Positions 1 through 7,199 of a stretch of DNA of 11,193 nt are shown here, piece after piece; the stretch's first letter is position 1; each line of letters starts with the position of its first letter. The notes under the pieces are model-generated. The model was not told where the DNA came from and made no database searches. It was given only the letters and a program-made list of their open reading frames with translations. Origin of the DNA: Pseudomonadota bacterium (GTDB lineage: Bacteria > Pseudomonadota > Alphaproteobacteria > Rhizobiales > Xanthobacteraceae); NCBI GenBank assembly GCA_023434095.1, contig JAEYTJ010000014.1, positions 1-11,193 of the forward strand, written 5' to 3'. Both the position numbers and the translations under genes were made by a program.

Positions 1-2
1 CC

Positions 3-1157
3 ATGCCTTCCAAGATCCTGCCTCCCGCGCCGGCCCCTGCAGGTGATGATGCCAGGCCAAAGCGGCGCGCAGGCCGAGGACGACCGGCCGCGAAGGAGGT
101 AACCGCCGCTGCCGGCGCAGCGGAGGCTCCATTTCCGGTGCGCTCCGTCCCCGTCCGGGTGGATCTCGCCCTGCAGGGAGGCGGCTCGCATGGGGCGTTT
201 ACCTGGGGGGTGCTCGACCGGCTGCTGGAAGAGGACTGGCTCATCATCGAGGGCATTTCCGGCACATCGGCCGGGGCGATGAACGCCGCTGTGCTGGCGG
301 ACGGCTTTGCGGCGGGCGGGCGAGACGGGGCCCGGGCCGCGCTCGACGCCTTCTGGCACCATGTGGCGGAGGCGGCGCGTTTCAGCCCGTTCCAGCGCGG
401 CCCGCTCGACGTCTTGCTCGGGCGCTGGACGCTCGACCATTCCCCGCTTTTCGTCGCCCTCGACCTGATGTCGCGGCTCTATTCGCCCTATGATCTCAAT
501 CCGAGCGGCGCCAATCCGCTACGCGCGGTGCTGGAGAAGGTGATCGAGTTCGAGCGGCTGCGAACCTCGCCGATCAAGCTGTTCATCACCGCCACCAATG
601 TGCATACCGGGCGCGGCCGGGTGTTTCGCAATGCCGAGATCACGCCCGAGGTGCTGCTCGCCTCGGCCTGCCTGCCCACCCTGTTCCAGGCGGTGGAGAT
701 CGACGGCGACAGCTATTGGGACGGTGGCTATTCCGGCAATCCGACGATGACGCCGCTGGTGCGCGAACTGGAATCGGAGGACACCATCCTCGTCCCGATC
801 AACCCGGTGGAGCGAGCGGGCACGCCGCGCACCGCGTCGGAGATCCTCAACCGGCTGAACGAGGTCTCGTTCAACTCCGTGCTGATCAAGGAGCTTCGAA
901 TGATCGCCCTGTTGCGGCAGGTGGCCGATCCCGGCAACTGCGAGGGCGCGCACTGGGCACGGATGCGCATCCATCTGGTGCGCAACGCCGTAATGGACCA
1001 ACTCGGCTATTCCTCGAAGCTCAACGCCGAGCCGGAATTCCTCCTCATGCTTCGGGACGAGGGGAGGAAGGCAGCCGATGCCTTCCTCGAAGCCGATGGC
1101 GACAAGATCGGCGTGCGCTCCTCTGTGAATCTCGACGTACTGCTGGAAGGCGTGTGA
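3..1157 (+). CDS. Patatin-like phospholipase family protein
   Basis: Predicted serine acyl hydrolase (patatin/RssA-like) that would cleave acyl ester bonds in phospholipids or other lipids, probably cytoplasmic because no signal peptide is visible. All hallmarks are present: the oxyanion-hole glycine loop GGGSHGAF at residues 59-66, the nucleophile elbow GTSAG with Ser89, and the catalytic dyad Asp240 in DGG (240-242). The SACLPTLF segment (221-228) is also typical. The length of 384 residues is normal for the compact bacterial class. Residues 1-50 are a low-complexity Pro/Ala/Arg/Lys tail preceding the fold, with a GRGRP motif (24-28). The start is uncertain because the ATG lies at base 3 and any ribosome site or earlier start is outside the window. 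From memory, patatin genes of this class sit near bdhA (3-hydroxybutyrate dehydrogenase) in some rhizobia; that cannot be checked here. The family assignment is firm and the substrate is unknown. Confidence 0.93.
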   Translation: MPSKILPPAPAPAGDDARPKRRAGRGRPAAKEVTAAAGAAEAPFPVRSVPVRVDLALQGGGSHGAFTWGVLDRLLEEDWLIIEGISGTSAGAMNAAVLADGFAAGGRDGARAALDAFWHHVAEAARFSPFQRGPLDVLLGRWTLDHSPLFVALDLMSRLYSPYDLNPSGANPLRAVLEKVIEFERLRTSPIKLFITATNVHTGRGRVFRNAEITPEVLLASACLPTLFQAVEIDGDSYWDGGYSGNPTMTPLVRELESEDTILVPINPVERAGTPRTASEILNRLNEVSFNSVLIKELRMIALLRQVADPGNCEGAHWARMRIHLVRNAVMDQLGYSSKLNAEPEFLLMLRDEGRKAADAFLEADGDKIGVRSSVNLDVLLEGV

Positions 1158-1278
1158 ACCGGCAGCCCGTCACGGGAGTGGTGTCCAGCTGTTGCCATGG
1201 CAGGCACCGGGATGGCACTTGTCGGCATCATCGGGCCGGCACGCTGGCCGCGGGTTCAAAGGGCGCGTCGACGGGCGC

Positions 1279-1288
1279 GGAGGTGGAG
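1279..1288 (+). promoter_or_regulatory. Shine-Dalgarno that fixes the gltS start
   Basis: A double purine-rich site, GGAGG followed by GGAG, ends 5 bases before the ATG at 1294. The same reading frame is open 34 codons further upstream, to 1192, but that extension is Gly/Arg-rich and has no comparable site. Starting at 1294 also gives a protein of 401 residues that begins directly with the first membrane helix. Confidence 0.7.
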
Positions 1289-1293
1289 AGACG

Positions 1294-2499
1294 ATGCCGG
1301 CAATCGAGATTTCGGGTCTTCTCACCTTCACCATCGCCATCGTGGTGTTCTTCGCCGGCTCCGGCATCAATCGCGCGATCCCGCCGCTCGGCCGCTTCAA
1401 CATACCGGAGGCGGTGACCGGCGGGCTGCTGGCGGCGCTGGCGACGCTCGTCGCCTACAATTTCTTCGACACCGCGATCCTGTTCGATCTCGGCGCTCGG
1501 GACATGCTGCTGCTCTATTTCTTCACCGGCATCGGCCTCAACGCCCGGCTCGACGATCTTCTCGCCGGTGGGCGGCCGCTGCTGATCCTGCTCGCGCTCA
1601 CCGTCGTCTATCTCGTCATCCAGAACCTGATCGCCATCGGTGCCGTCGGGTTGCTCGACCTGCCCGAGGGGCTCGCGGTGTTCCTCGGCTCTGCCTCGCT
1701 CATCGGCGGGCATGGCACCACCATCGCCTGGGCGCCGCTGATAACGGAGCGCTTCGGGGTCGCCAACGCGCTGGAGGTCGGCATCGCGGTGGCGACGCTC
1801 GGCCTGGTGCTGGCGAGCCTCGCCGGCGGGCCGATCGCCCGCTACCTCATCGCCCGCCATGGGCTGAAGAGCGAGCCGGGGCAGGAGGCCATCGTCGGTC
1901 TGCCCAAGCCGGTGGACGAGCGGCGCGACGACGACATCAGCCATGTCAGTCTGTTGCGCACCGTGCTGGTGCTCAACGTCACCATCCTGATTGCCTTCGC
2001 GCTGGAGGGGGCGGTGGAGTGGACCGGGCTGAAGCTGCCGATGTTCGTGGTCTGCCTGCTGGTCGGCATCGTGCTCACCAACACCGTGCCCCGCCTTCTC
2101 CCCCGCCTGCGCTGGCCCACCCGCACACGGGCGTTGGCCCTCGTATCCGACCTCGCGCTGAACATCTTCCTCGCCATGTCGCTGATGAGCATGCAGCTCT
2201 GGAGCATTGGCGGGCTGGGGCTTGCGCTTGTGCTGGTGCTGGCGGTCCAGACCCTGGCGGCGGTCGCCTACATCATCTTCGTGGTGTTCCCGGCGATGGG
2301 GCGCGACTATCAGGCGGCGGTCATTTCCGCCGGCTTTACCGGTATTAGCCTCGGCGCCACGCCGACCGCCATCGCCAACATGACGGCGGTGACCAAGGCG
2401 CACGGGCCGTCGCCGCGCGCCTTCATCATCCTGCCGCTGGTGTCCGCCTTCTTCATCGACATCATCAACGCGGCCGCCATCGGCTTCCTCGCGCGCTGA
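1294..2499 (+). CDS. gltS: Sodium/glutamate symporter GltS
   Basis: Inner-membrane secondary transporter of the ESS family (PF03616), which imports L-glutamate with sodium. The two pseudo-symmetric re-entrant-loop motifs of the family are visible: GGHGTTIAW at residues 138-146 and ISLGATPTAIANM at 351-363. The ending PLVSAFFIDIINA (381-393) is also characteristic. Hydrophobic segments cover most of the protein, interrupted by a charged cytoplasmic linker at about 188-222. The length of 401 residues equals that of Escherichia coli GltS. It lies 136 bases after the patatin gene on the same strand and ends 9 bases from the convergent lipoprotein hydrolase gene. There is no room for a dedicated terminator between the two stops and none is visible. 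No clear promoter was found in 1158-1293, so either co-transcription with the patatin gene or an unrecognised promoter is possible. Confidence 0.93.
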   Translation: MPAIEISGLLTFTIAIVVFFAGSGINRAIPPLGRFNIPEAVTGGLLAALATLVAYNFFDTAILFDLGARDMLLLYFFTGIGLNARLDDLLAGGRPLLILLALTVVYLVIQNLIAIGAVGLLDLPEGLAVFLGSASLIGGHGTTIAWAPLITERFGVANALEVGIAVATLGLVLASLAGGPIARYLIARHGLKSEPGQEAIVGLPKPVDERRDDDISHVSLLRTVLVLNVTILIAFALEGAVEWTGLKLPMFVVCLLVGIVLTNTVPRLLPRLRWPTRTRALALVSDLALNIFLAMSLMSMQLWSIGGLGLALVLVLAVQTLAAVAYIIFVVFPAMGRDYQAAVISAGFTGISLGATPTAIANMTAVTKAHGPSPRAFIILPLVSAFFIDIINAAAIGFLAR

Positions 2500-2508
2500 C
2501 GCCCGCGC

Positions 2509-3726
2509 TCAGTCGGCGCCCGGGTCCTCGGCCGTCTCGGTGAGCGTCTGGCCGAACCGTTCCACCTGACCCTGATAGGTACGACGGGTCTTGGGATCTA
2601 TGACGGCGATCGGCGCACTGAGGGCGAGGCCCGCGGCGCTGCCGACCGTCTGGCCGACGCCCATGGCGCCGGCAGCGATCCGGTCGCCGAGGCTGACCTC
2701 GGAATCGGTGACGGTCTGGCCGTTCACCAGCCGTTGGCCGATGAGCTGCACCACCTCCGGCGAGGAGGCGAAGCGTCCGTGGTTGAGCGAGTCGCCGCTG
2801 CGCATGGCGGTGAGGTCGATCACCACGATGCCGGACTTCTCGAGGTTCGCGTAGTATTTCTGGGTATCGATCAGCCCCAGCCGGTCCACGCCGCCGGCGA
2901 TGCGACGGGAGACCTGAAGCGCCCGGTCGTCCTGCGACACGAACAGGGTGAAGCGCGCCTGAGGTCCGTTCAGCGCGCGCCATTGCGAGGCGAACACGTC
3001 GACATCCACATCGGGCGAGGCGAGGATCACGTTGCGGATCTTGGCCGGCAGCTTGCCGTGCCGGATCGCCATCTGCCGCAGGCTCTCCATGGCGAGCCAC
3101 GCTCCCATCGAGTGGGCCATGATGGTGACGTCCTCGACGCGCGGATCGCTCGCCACCTGCCACACCGTCTCCTCGAAGGCGTCACGCGAGAAGATGGTGC
3201 TCTCGCGGTCGAAGAGATAGTCGAACACCCGGGCGCGGGACGGCCAGGTGAACAGCACCGGCGCCACTTCCGACCCTGAATCGTGGACGATCTGCGCGAA
3301 GCGGTAGACCGCGTCCTCGAAGCGGTTGTTGAAGCCGTGCACGAAGATCAGCACCCGCCGGCTCGGCGGCAGGTGGCTGTCGAGCCAGCCCCGCGCCGCC
3401 TTCACATTGGGCAGCGGCTTTACCGCGAGAGTGGCGAAGTCGGTTTCCGGGTTCGGCGGCAGGCGGCGGGGCCACTGCACCTCACCGATCTGGCGGCGGC
3501 TGTCCGGCGGGATGGAGACGGTGAATGCGTCCAGCGACACGCCCGGGCCGCGCTCGCCGGTATAGAGGATGCCGGCGTCGGCGGACGGCTCGCGGGTGGT
3601 GGCGACCAGAAGGTCGATCTTGGTGGTGTCCGGTGCCGCCGCCTCGACGGGCGTCAGCACGCCCACCGGCCGGTTCGAGCATCCCGCACACAAGGCGAGG
3701 GCCAACGCAACAATGACGAGACGCAT
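2509..3726 (-). CDS. DUF900-type alpha/beta hydrolase lipoprotein
   Basis: Predicted membrane-attached serine esterase or lipase of the DUF900/COG4782 family, with unknown substrate. Residues 1-15 form a short hydrophobic signal ending CAG before Cys16, a lipobox with an unusual Cys at -3, so lipid attachment is likely but not certain. The hydrolase core shows the oxyanion segment FVHGFNNRF (128-136) and the nucleophile elbow AHSMG with Ser206. Asp266 or Asp267 (SQDDRAL) is the likely acid and His316 (LNHGRF) the likely base. Residues 335-383 form a Gly/Ala-rich tail ending in IDPKTRRT. The start is the ATG at 3726, with GGAGG (3731-3735 on the complementary strand) 4 bases upstream. It lies 100 bases downstream of another hydrolase on the same strand and is probably part of that transcription unit. 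It converges with gltS. Confidence 0.88.
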   Translation of the reverse strand: MRLVIVALALALCAGCSNRPVGVLTPVEAAAPDTTKIDLLVATTREPSADAGILYTGERGPGVSLDAFTVSIPPDSRRQIGEVQWPRRLPPNPETDFATLAVKPLPNVKAARGWLDSHLPPSRRVLIFVHGFNNRFEDAVYRFAQIVHDSGSEVAPVLFTWPSRARVFDYLFDRESTIFSRDAFEETVWQVASDPRVEDVTIMAHSMGAWLAMESLRQMAIRHGKLPAKIRNVILASPDVDVDVFASQWRALNGPQARFTLFVSQDDRALQVSRRIAGGVDRLGLIDTQKYYANLEKSGIVVIDLTAMRSGDSLNHGRFASSPEVVQLIGQRLVNGQTVTDSEVSLGDRIAAGAMGVGQTVGSAAGLALSAPIAVIDPKTRRTYQGQVERFGQTLTETAEDPGAD

Positions 3727-3826
3727 CCAGCCTCCGCAGGCCCCTGCCTGTGCCGAGCGCCAGCATTAGCGCGGCCATGTGGCAAAGGCGAGTCGTGCCG
3801 AGGCGGCGGCATCTGTTTCCGGCTGT

Positions 3827-5314
3827 TCAGGGCGCCGGCGATGTCGTGTCGGTCGGCACGGCCTCCGGAGGCGGCTTGATGCGGTCGTTCATGTAGGAAA
3901 AGAACGGGTTCGAGGACATGCGCACAAGCGCGTCGAGGCTGACGATCAGCGCGCCACGCTCGCCCCGCACCGCCATGGCGCCGAGTTCGAGCCCGAAATT
4001 CTCGTTGGGATCGGGATGCGAACCATAGAGACCGTCTTCCGGCGGGAAGGGCAGGGCGACATGGGAGAGCGAATAGACGTCCAGCGGATAGGACAGGCCA
4101 AGCGGGCGCACGGTCTCCTCTGTGCTACCGGCCGCAATCGCGTGCTCGACTACTTGGTCGGATCGCTCATTATCATTGGTGATGATCACGGTGCGGAACG
4201 TCCGCGGCAGCGGCGGCAGCAGGCGCAGAAGGGCCGAATAGGAGGTCGCGCGCAGCAGCGGGCCGAGCTTGGTGTTGCGGTTGATGTCGAACAGCACCAG
4301 CTCGCTGCCATTCGCGGGTAGCTGGCCATAGAGCGCGTCGATGATCGCGCGGGTGGAGACGGTGAAGTCCATCACCGACTGGAAGGTCAGCACCGGCGCC
4401 AGCTCCTTCAGCCGCCCGGCGCGCGCCTCGGCGGTGATGGTTGCCTGAAGCGCCCGGGTGAGGCGGTGCGACTGCACCGCGCCGTTGACCGGGAAGCTGT
4501 TGTACTTGAAAGGGTTGAACTCCGGCACGATGCCGAGCCACGCCGCCTTGTCGAAGGCGGGCAGCCAGGCCGGCAACGCCGCCAGCCCGGCGAAGCGGGC
4601 AAAGCGGGTGATGCCGATCATCGGCGAGATCAGCACCAGCCGGTCCGGGCGGACGAGTTTGTCGTCGCTGAGCGCGTCGAGCGCGTATTTAAGCGCCAGC
4701 GCGCCGCCATTGGAAAAGCCGACGATTTCCAGCTTCTTGCCCGGCGCCCGCGCGGCGGCCTCGCGCACCGCAAGGCGGGTGGCGGCCAGCCAGTCCTCCC
4801 ATTTTGCAGCGGTGAGGCCCGCCGGAACCGTGCCGTGGCCCGGCAGGCGCGGGGCGACGACGAGGAAGCCGTTGGCGAGGTAGCGCTGGGCGACATGGCG
4901 CAGGCTGTAGGGCGAATCGGTCAGCCCGTGCAGCAGCACCACGACGCCCGTCGGCTCGCCTTCCGGCACCAGTTCATACGAACGGTTGAAGTCCTGCGAG
5001 AGGTTCGGCGGGTAGACCGCGCTGCCGACGAAATAGCGGTTGGAAGGGACGCGCTCGTCCTCCGGCAGCTTCTGCACCACCTCGCGGGTGACGTCGGCGA
5101 ACAGCTTGTCTTCGCGGGTGAGGTAGCCGCGCCAGTCGGCCTTGTCGAGCTCGGCGACGCTCATCTCCTCCGGCACGAAGGTGTGCCAGGATTCCAGCGG
5201 CGGGCCGCTCTGGGCGAACCAGACGCGCGAGCCGAGGAAGGCGACGAACAGCAGCAGCGCGAGCAGCGCCAGCCATTTGAGCACCCGGCGCAGGATGAGA
5301 AAGAGGGGGCTCAT
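3827..5314 (-). CDS. Membrane-anchored alpha/beta hydrolase
   Basis: A 495-residue predicted serine hydrolase, with an N-terminal hydrophobic segment (residues 11-29) that probably anchors it in the inner membrane with the catalytic domain outside the cytoplasm. Visible catalytic elements are the oxyanion motif LLHGLTDSP (127-135), PGHG (158-161), the nucleophile elbow GFSNGG with Ser201, a probable acid Asp316 (SVMDF) and a probable base His418 (SLSHVALP). The fold resembles monoacylglycerol-lipase or carboxylesterase-like enzymes, but the substrate cannot be read from sequence. The start ATG at 5314 overlaps the stop of the upstream AI-2E permease as ATGA, which implies translational coupling; no good ribosome site of its own is visible. 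The reading frame stays open upstream to 6217, but that stretch is a shadow of the AI-2E gene. The C-terminal tail is Pro/Thr-rich. Confidence 0.9.
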   Translation of the reverse strand: MSPLFLILRRVLKWLALLALLLFVAFLGSRVWFAQSGPPLESWHTFVPEEMSVAELDKADWRGYLTREDKLFADVTREVVQKLPEDERVPSNRYFVGSAVYPPNLSQDFNRSYELVPEGEPTGVVVLLHGLTDSPYSLRHVAQRYLANGFLVVAPRLPGHGTVPAGLTAAKWEDWLAATRLAVREAAARAPGKKLEIVGFSNGGALALKYALDALSDDKLVRPDRLVLISPMIGITRFARFAGLAALPAWLPAFDKAAWLGIVPEFNPFKYNSFPVNGAVQSHRLTRALQATITAEARAGRLKELAPVLTFQSVMDFTVSTRAIIDALYGQLPANGSELVLFDINRNTKLGPLLRATSYSALLRLLPPLPRTFRTVIITNDNERSDQVVEHAIAAGSTEETVRPLGLSYPLDVYSLSHVALPFPPEDGLYGSHPDPNENFGLELGAMAVRGERGALIVSLDALVRMSSNPFFSYMNDRIKPPPEAVPTDTTSPAP

Positions 5315-6342
5315 AGCCGGATCTCGGGCTCTTCTCTGCCGGACAGTAGGCGGGCGATCCAGCGCGTGCCGTCGCCTTCCTCGCAGAAGGTGAGGGCCGC
5401 GATGACCAGCGGCACGCCAATGAAGGCGCCGGACAGGCCCCACATGAAGGCCCAGAAGAACACGGCGAACAGCACCAGGAAGGGCGAGATGGCGAGTGCC
5501 TTGCCGGCCATGCGCGGCTCGATATAGCTGCCGCTGAAGAACTGGATGACGTTCATGGCGAGGAACACGGCGACCGCCGTCTCCCACGTGCCGAACTGCG
5601 CGAGGGCGAAGAAGGTGGGCAGCAGCGTCGCCACCAGCGGGCCGATGAAGGGGATGTAGTTCAGCGCAAAGGCGATGACGCCGAAGGCGAGCGCCAGATC
5701 GAGCCCCATGGCGGCGGAGAGCGCCCAGACGAACATGCCGGTCAGCAGGCTCATCACGGTGCGCACCATCATGTAGGTGCGGAATTTCGCCGCCGTCGCC
5801 GCGCTGGCTCGCACCAGGCGCCGCCCGGTCTCGTCGGCTTCGGTGATCAGCTTTGCGCGGACGATGTCGACCTCCAGAAGGCCGAGCATCACGAAGATCA
5901 GGGTCACCACGCCGAAGCCGAGCATGCCGTTCAGCCGCCCCGCGAGGCCCTGGAAGGTGCCGATGAGCCAGCTGGCGTTGAAGGTGTCGGCCAGCATGCC
6001 GGCCGAGTAGAGGCCCATTTCCTCCAGCTGCGCGGCCGTCTCGCTGTAGATTGCCTGGAAGCGCCCGGCATTCGCGATGAGCCAGCGCCCGGCCTGGCTG
6101 AAGCCCCAGATCGTGACATAGCCAAGCAGCGCCAGCACGAGGATGGTGAGCACCAGCGTCACCATCATCGCCAGCAGTGCCGGAACGCGCTGTTGCATCC
6201 GCTGCTGGAGCGGCCATACCAAGGCGATGATGAACAGGGCGAACGCGACCGGTGCCACGACGGAGCGGGCAAGATAGATCGCCCCGGCTGCGAGGATGAA
6301 CGCGCAGATACCGAGCGGGAGTCGAAGCGCGCCGAGCGTCAT
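5311..6342 (-). CDS. AI-2E family transporter (PF01594 permease)
   Basis: Polytopic inner-membrane protein of the AI-2E/PerM exporter superfamily, whose members have been linked to autoinducer-2 export, sodium-proton exchange or, often, no known substrate. The 343 residues begin with paired helices (about 10-28 and 30-46), then a helix at about 58-80. A soluble region follows (about 85-135), then a C-terminal bundle of helices. Family signatures are LNYIPFIGPLVATLLP (227-242), SYIEPRMAGKAL (272-283) and WGLSGAFIGVPL (301-312). I chose the ATG at 6342, immediately before the first helix. The frame is open from a TTG at 6480, but that extension is Arg/Pro-rich and implausible. No strong ribosome site precedes 6342. 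The gene overlaps the following hydrolase by 4 bases and is the presumed first gene of the minus-strand cluster. The true substrate is unknown and the family name should not be read as proof of quorum signalling. Confidence 0.88.
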   Translation of the reverse strand: MTLGALRLPLGICAFILAAGAIYLARSVVAPVAFALFIIALVWPLQQRMQQRVPALLAMMVTLVLTILVLALLGYVTIWGFSQAGRWLIANAGRFQAIYSETAAQLEEMGLYSAGMLADTFNASWLIGTFQGLAGRLNGMLGFGVVTLIFVMLGLLEVDIVRAKLITEADETGRRLVRASAATAAKFRTYMMVRTVMSLLTGMFVWALSAAMGLDLALAFGVIAFALNYIPFIGPLVATLLPTFFALAQFGTWETAVAVFLAMNVIQFFSGSYIEPRMAGKALAISPFLVLFAVFFWAFMWGLSGAFIGVPLVIAALTFCEEGDGTRWIARLLSGREEPEIRL

Positions 6343-6588
6343 GGGAGCTTTCGTGAAACGTCGCGGTAGGGGAACGTTCGGGATAACACGCCGCGCGGGC
6401 TTGGGAAATCCGGCTGCATCGGCTTGACCACCGGTTCGCTTCCGCGCGGGAAAGGGCTTCGCGCTGCCGCGGAGCGACAAGCCGGCTTAAACAGATTGAG
6501 ACGATGGTCTATCTTGCCGCCACCGGCCTGGGCAGCGATGGGGGCGCTCCGGCCGCAACCAGAAAAGCCGGCCAGTTGGGGGGATAGG
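6343..6588. other. Divergent intergenic region, AI-2E permease / TRAP genes
   Basis: This 246-base spacer must hold promoters for both flanking units, but none stands out. The best plus-strand candidate is a weak pair, TTAAAC (6487-6492) and TATCTT (6510-6515) with a 17-base spacer, matching 3 of 6 and 4 of 6 consensus positions. On the minus strand nothing better than a TATCCC-like -10 is seen. Other structure is the perfect palindrome AAGCCGGCTT at 6479-6488, whose core AAGCCGGC recurs at 6565-6572, and the short palindrome GAACGTTC at 6372-6379. GGAAC occurs at 6371 but has no GTT at EcfG spacing. I found no RNA gene here. Confidence 0.4.
6578..6584 (+). promoter_or_regulatory. Shine-Dalgarno that fixes the TRAP small-subunit start
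   Basis: A GGGGGGA run ends 4 bases before the ATG at 6589. The frame is open back to 6424, but those 55 codons encode a Pro/Arg-rich stretch without similarity to DctQ proteins, so 6589 is preferred. Confidence 0.6.
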
Positions 6589-7128
6589 ATGGGAGGGCTG
6601 CTCGCCTTCAGCCGTTTCGTTGACGGGTTCAACGAGAGGTTCGGCCGCGTCGCCGATTACTGCGTGCTGTTTGCCTGTCTAATCAGCGCCGGCAATGCGA
6701 CGGTACGCTACCTTTTCAGCTACTCCACCAACGGCCTCCTGGAAGTGCAGTGGTATCTGTTCGGGGCGGTGGTGCTGCTCGGGGCTCCTTACACGCTGCA
6801 ACGCAACGAGCATGTGCGCGTCGACCTTCTCTACATGTCCGTCCCGCCGCGGGCGAGGCTGTGGATCGACACGTTGGGATTCCTGTTGGTGCTGATCCCC
6901 GCCGGGGCCTACCTCGCCTGGCTGAGCTTTCCCTTCTTCTGGCAGTCCTTCGAGGCCGGCGAAGTCTCGCAGAATGCCGGCGGCCTGATCCTGTGGCCCG
7001 CCAAACTGCTGCTGCCGCTTGGCTTCGCGTTGCTGACCGTTCAGGGGCTTTCCGAACTCATCAAGCGCGTCGCCGCGCTGTCGGGTGTGCTGGACATCTC
7101 GACCGACTACGAGAAGCCGCTCCAGTAG
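6589..7128 (+). CDS. TRAP transporter small permease subunit (DctQ type)
   Basis: Small membrane subunit (PF04290) of a tripartite ATP-independent periplasmic transporter. It associates with the large permease to take up a solute, usually an organic acid, delivered by a periplasmic binding protein and driven by sodium. The 179 residues show four hydrophobic helices at about 22-42, 51-70, 94-114 and 137-158. Family motifs are EVQWYLFGAVVLLGAPYTLQ (52-71), NEHVRVDLLY (73-82) and GGLILWPAKLLLPLGFALLT (131-150). These features fit the COG4665 group named after mannitol/chloroaromatic transport. The stop is 52 bases before the large subunit start, so the two are surely one operon. No binding-protein gene adjoins it. 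The family call is firm and the substrate is unknown. Confidence 0.92.
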   Translation: MGGLLAFSRFVDGFNERFGRVADYCVLFACLISAGNATVRYLFSYSTNGLLEVQWYLFGAVVLLGAPYTLQRNEHVRVDLLYMSVPPRARLWIDTLGFLLVLIPAGAYLAWLSFPFFWQSFEAGEVSQNAGGLILWPAKLLLPLGFALLTVQGLSELIKRVAALSGVLDISTDYEKPLQ

Positions 7129-7145
7129 GAGCGGCGCGACACCCG

Positions 7146-7199
7146 ATGTTCCGGCCCCTTACCCGACGCGCGAGCCCTGCATGTTCTCCTATGGCGTGA
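7146..7199 (+). CDS. Possible 17-residue mini-ORF overlapping the dctM start
   Basis: A short frame, ATG at 7146 to TGA at 7197-7199, encodes MFRPLTRRASPACSPMA. Its stop overlaps an in-frame Met7 codon of the following TRAP gene as TGATG, and it spans the ATG at 7181. An AGGAG sits at 7127-7131, 14 bases before its ATG, which is too far for a good ribosome site. It may be chance; if translated it could couple small- and large-subunit synthesis. Only the arrangement is seen; the function is inferred. Confidence 0.15.
   Translation: MFRPLTRRASPACSPMA

Noticed and set aside
1193..1202. Palindrome TGCCATGGCA in the patatin-gltS spacer
   Set aside because: A 10-bp palindrome in GC-rich sequence with no promoter nearby; not enough to call an operator.
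1214..1229. Sigma-54-like sequence TGGCAC-TTGTC-GGCAT upstream of gltS
   Set aside because: The GG and GC dinucleotides are 9 bases apart instead of the required 10, and the TT of TTGC is missing. Sigma-54 sites do not tolerate this spacing change.
1228..2403. 391-codon open frame antisense to gltS
   Set aside because: Low-complexity charged composition and no domain; a codon-bias shadow of gltS.
5315..6217. Upstream extension of the alpha/beta hydrolase frame, suggesting a 796-residue fusion protein
   Set aside because: The extra 300 codons lie entirely within the AI-2E gene in another frame and are Arg/Ala/His-rich noise. The hydrolase begins naturally at the ATGA overlap with a membrane anchor.
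6371..6375. GGAAC upstream of the TRAP genes as a second EcfG promoter
   Set aside because: No GTT or CGTT occurs 16-18 bases downstream; the sequence there is all G and C.
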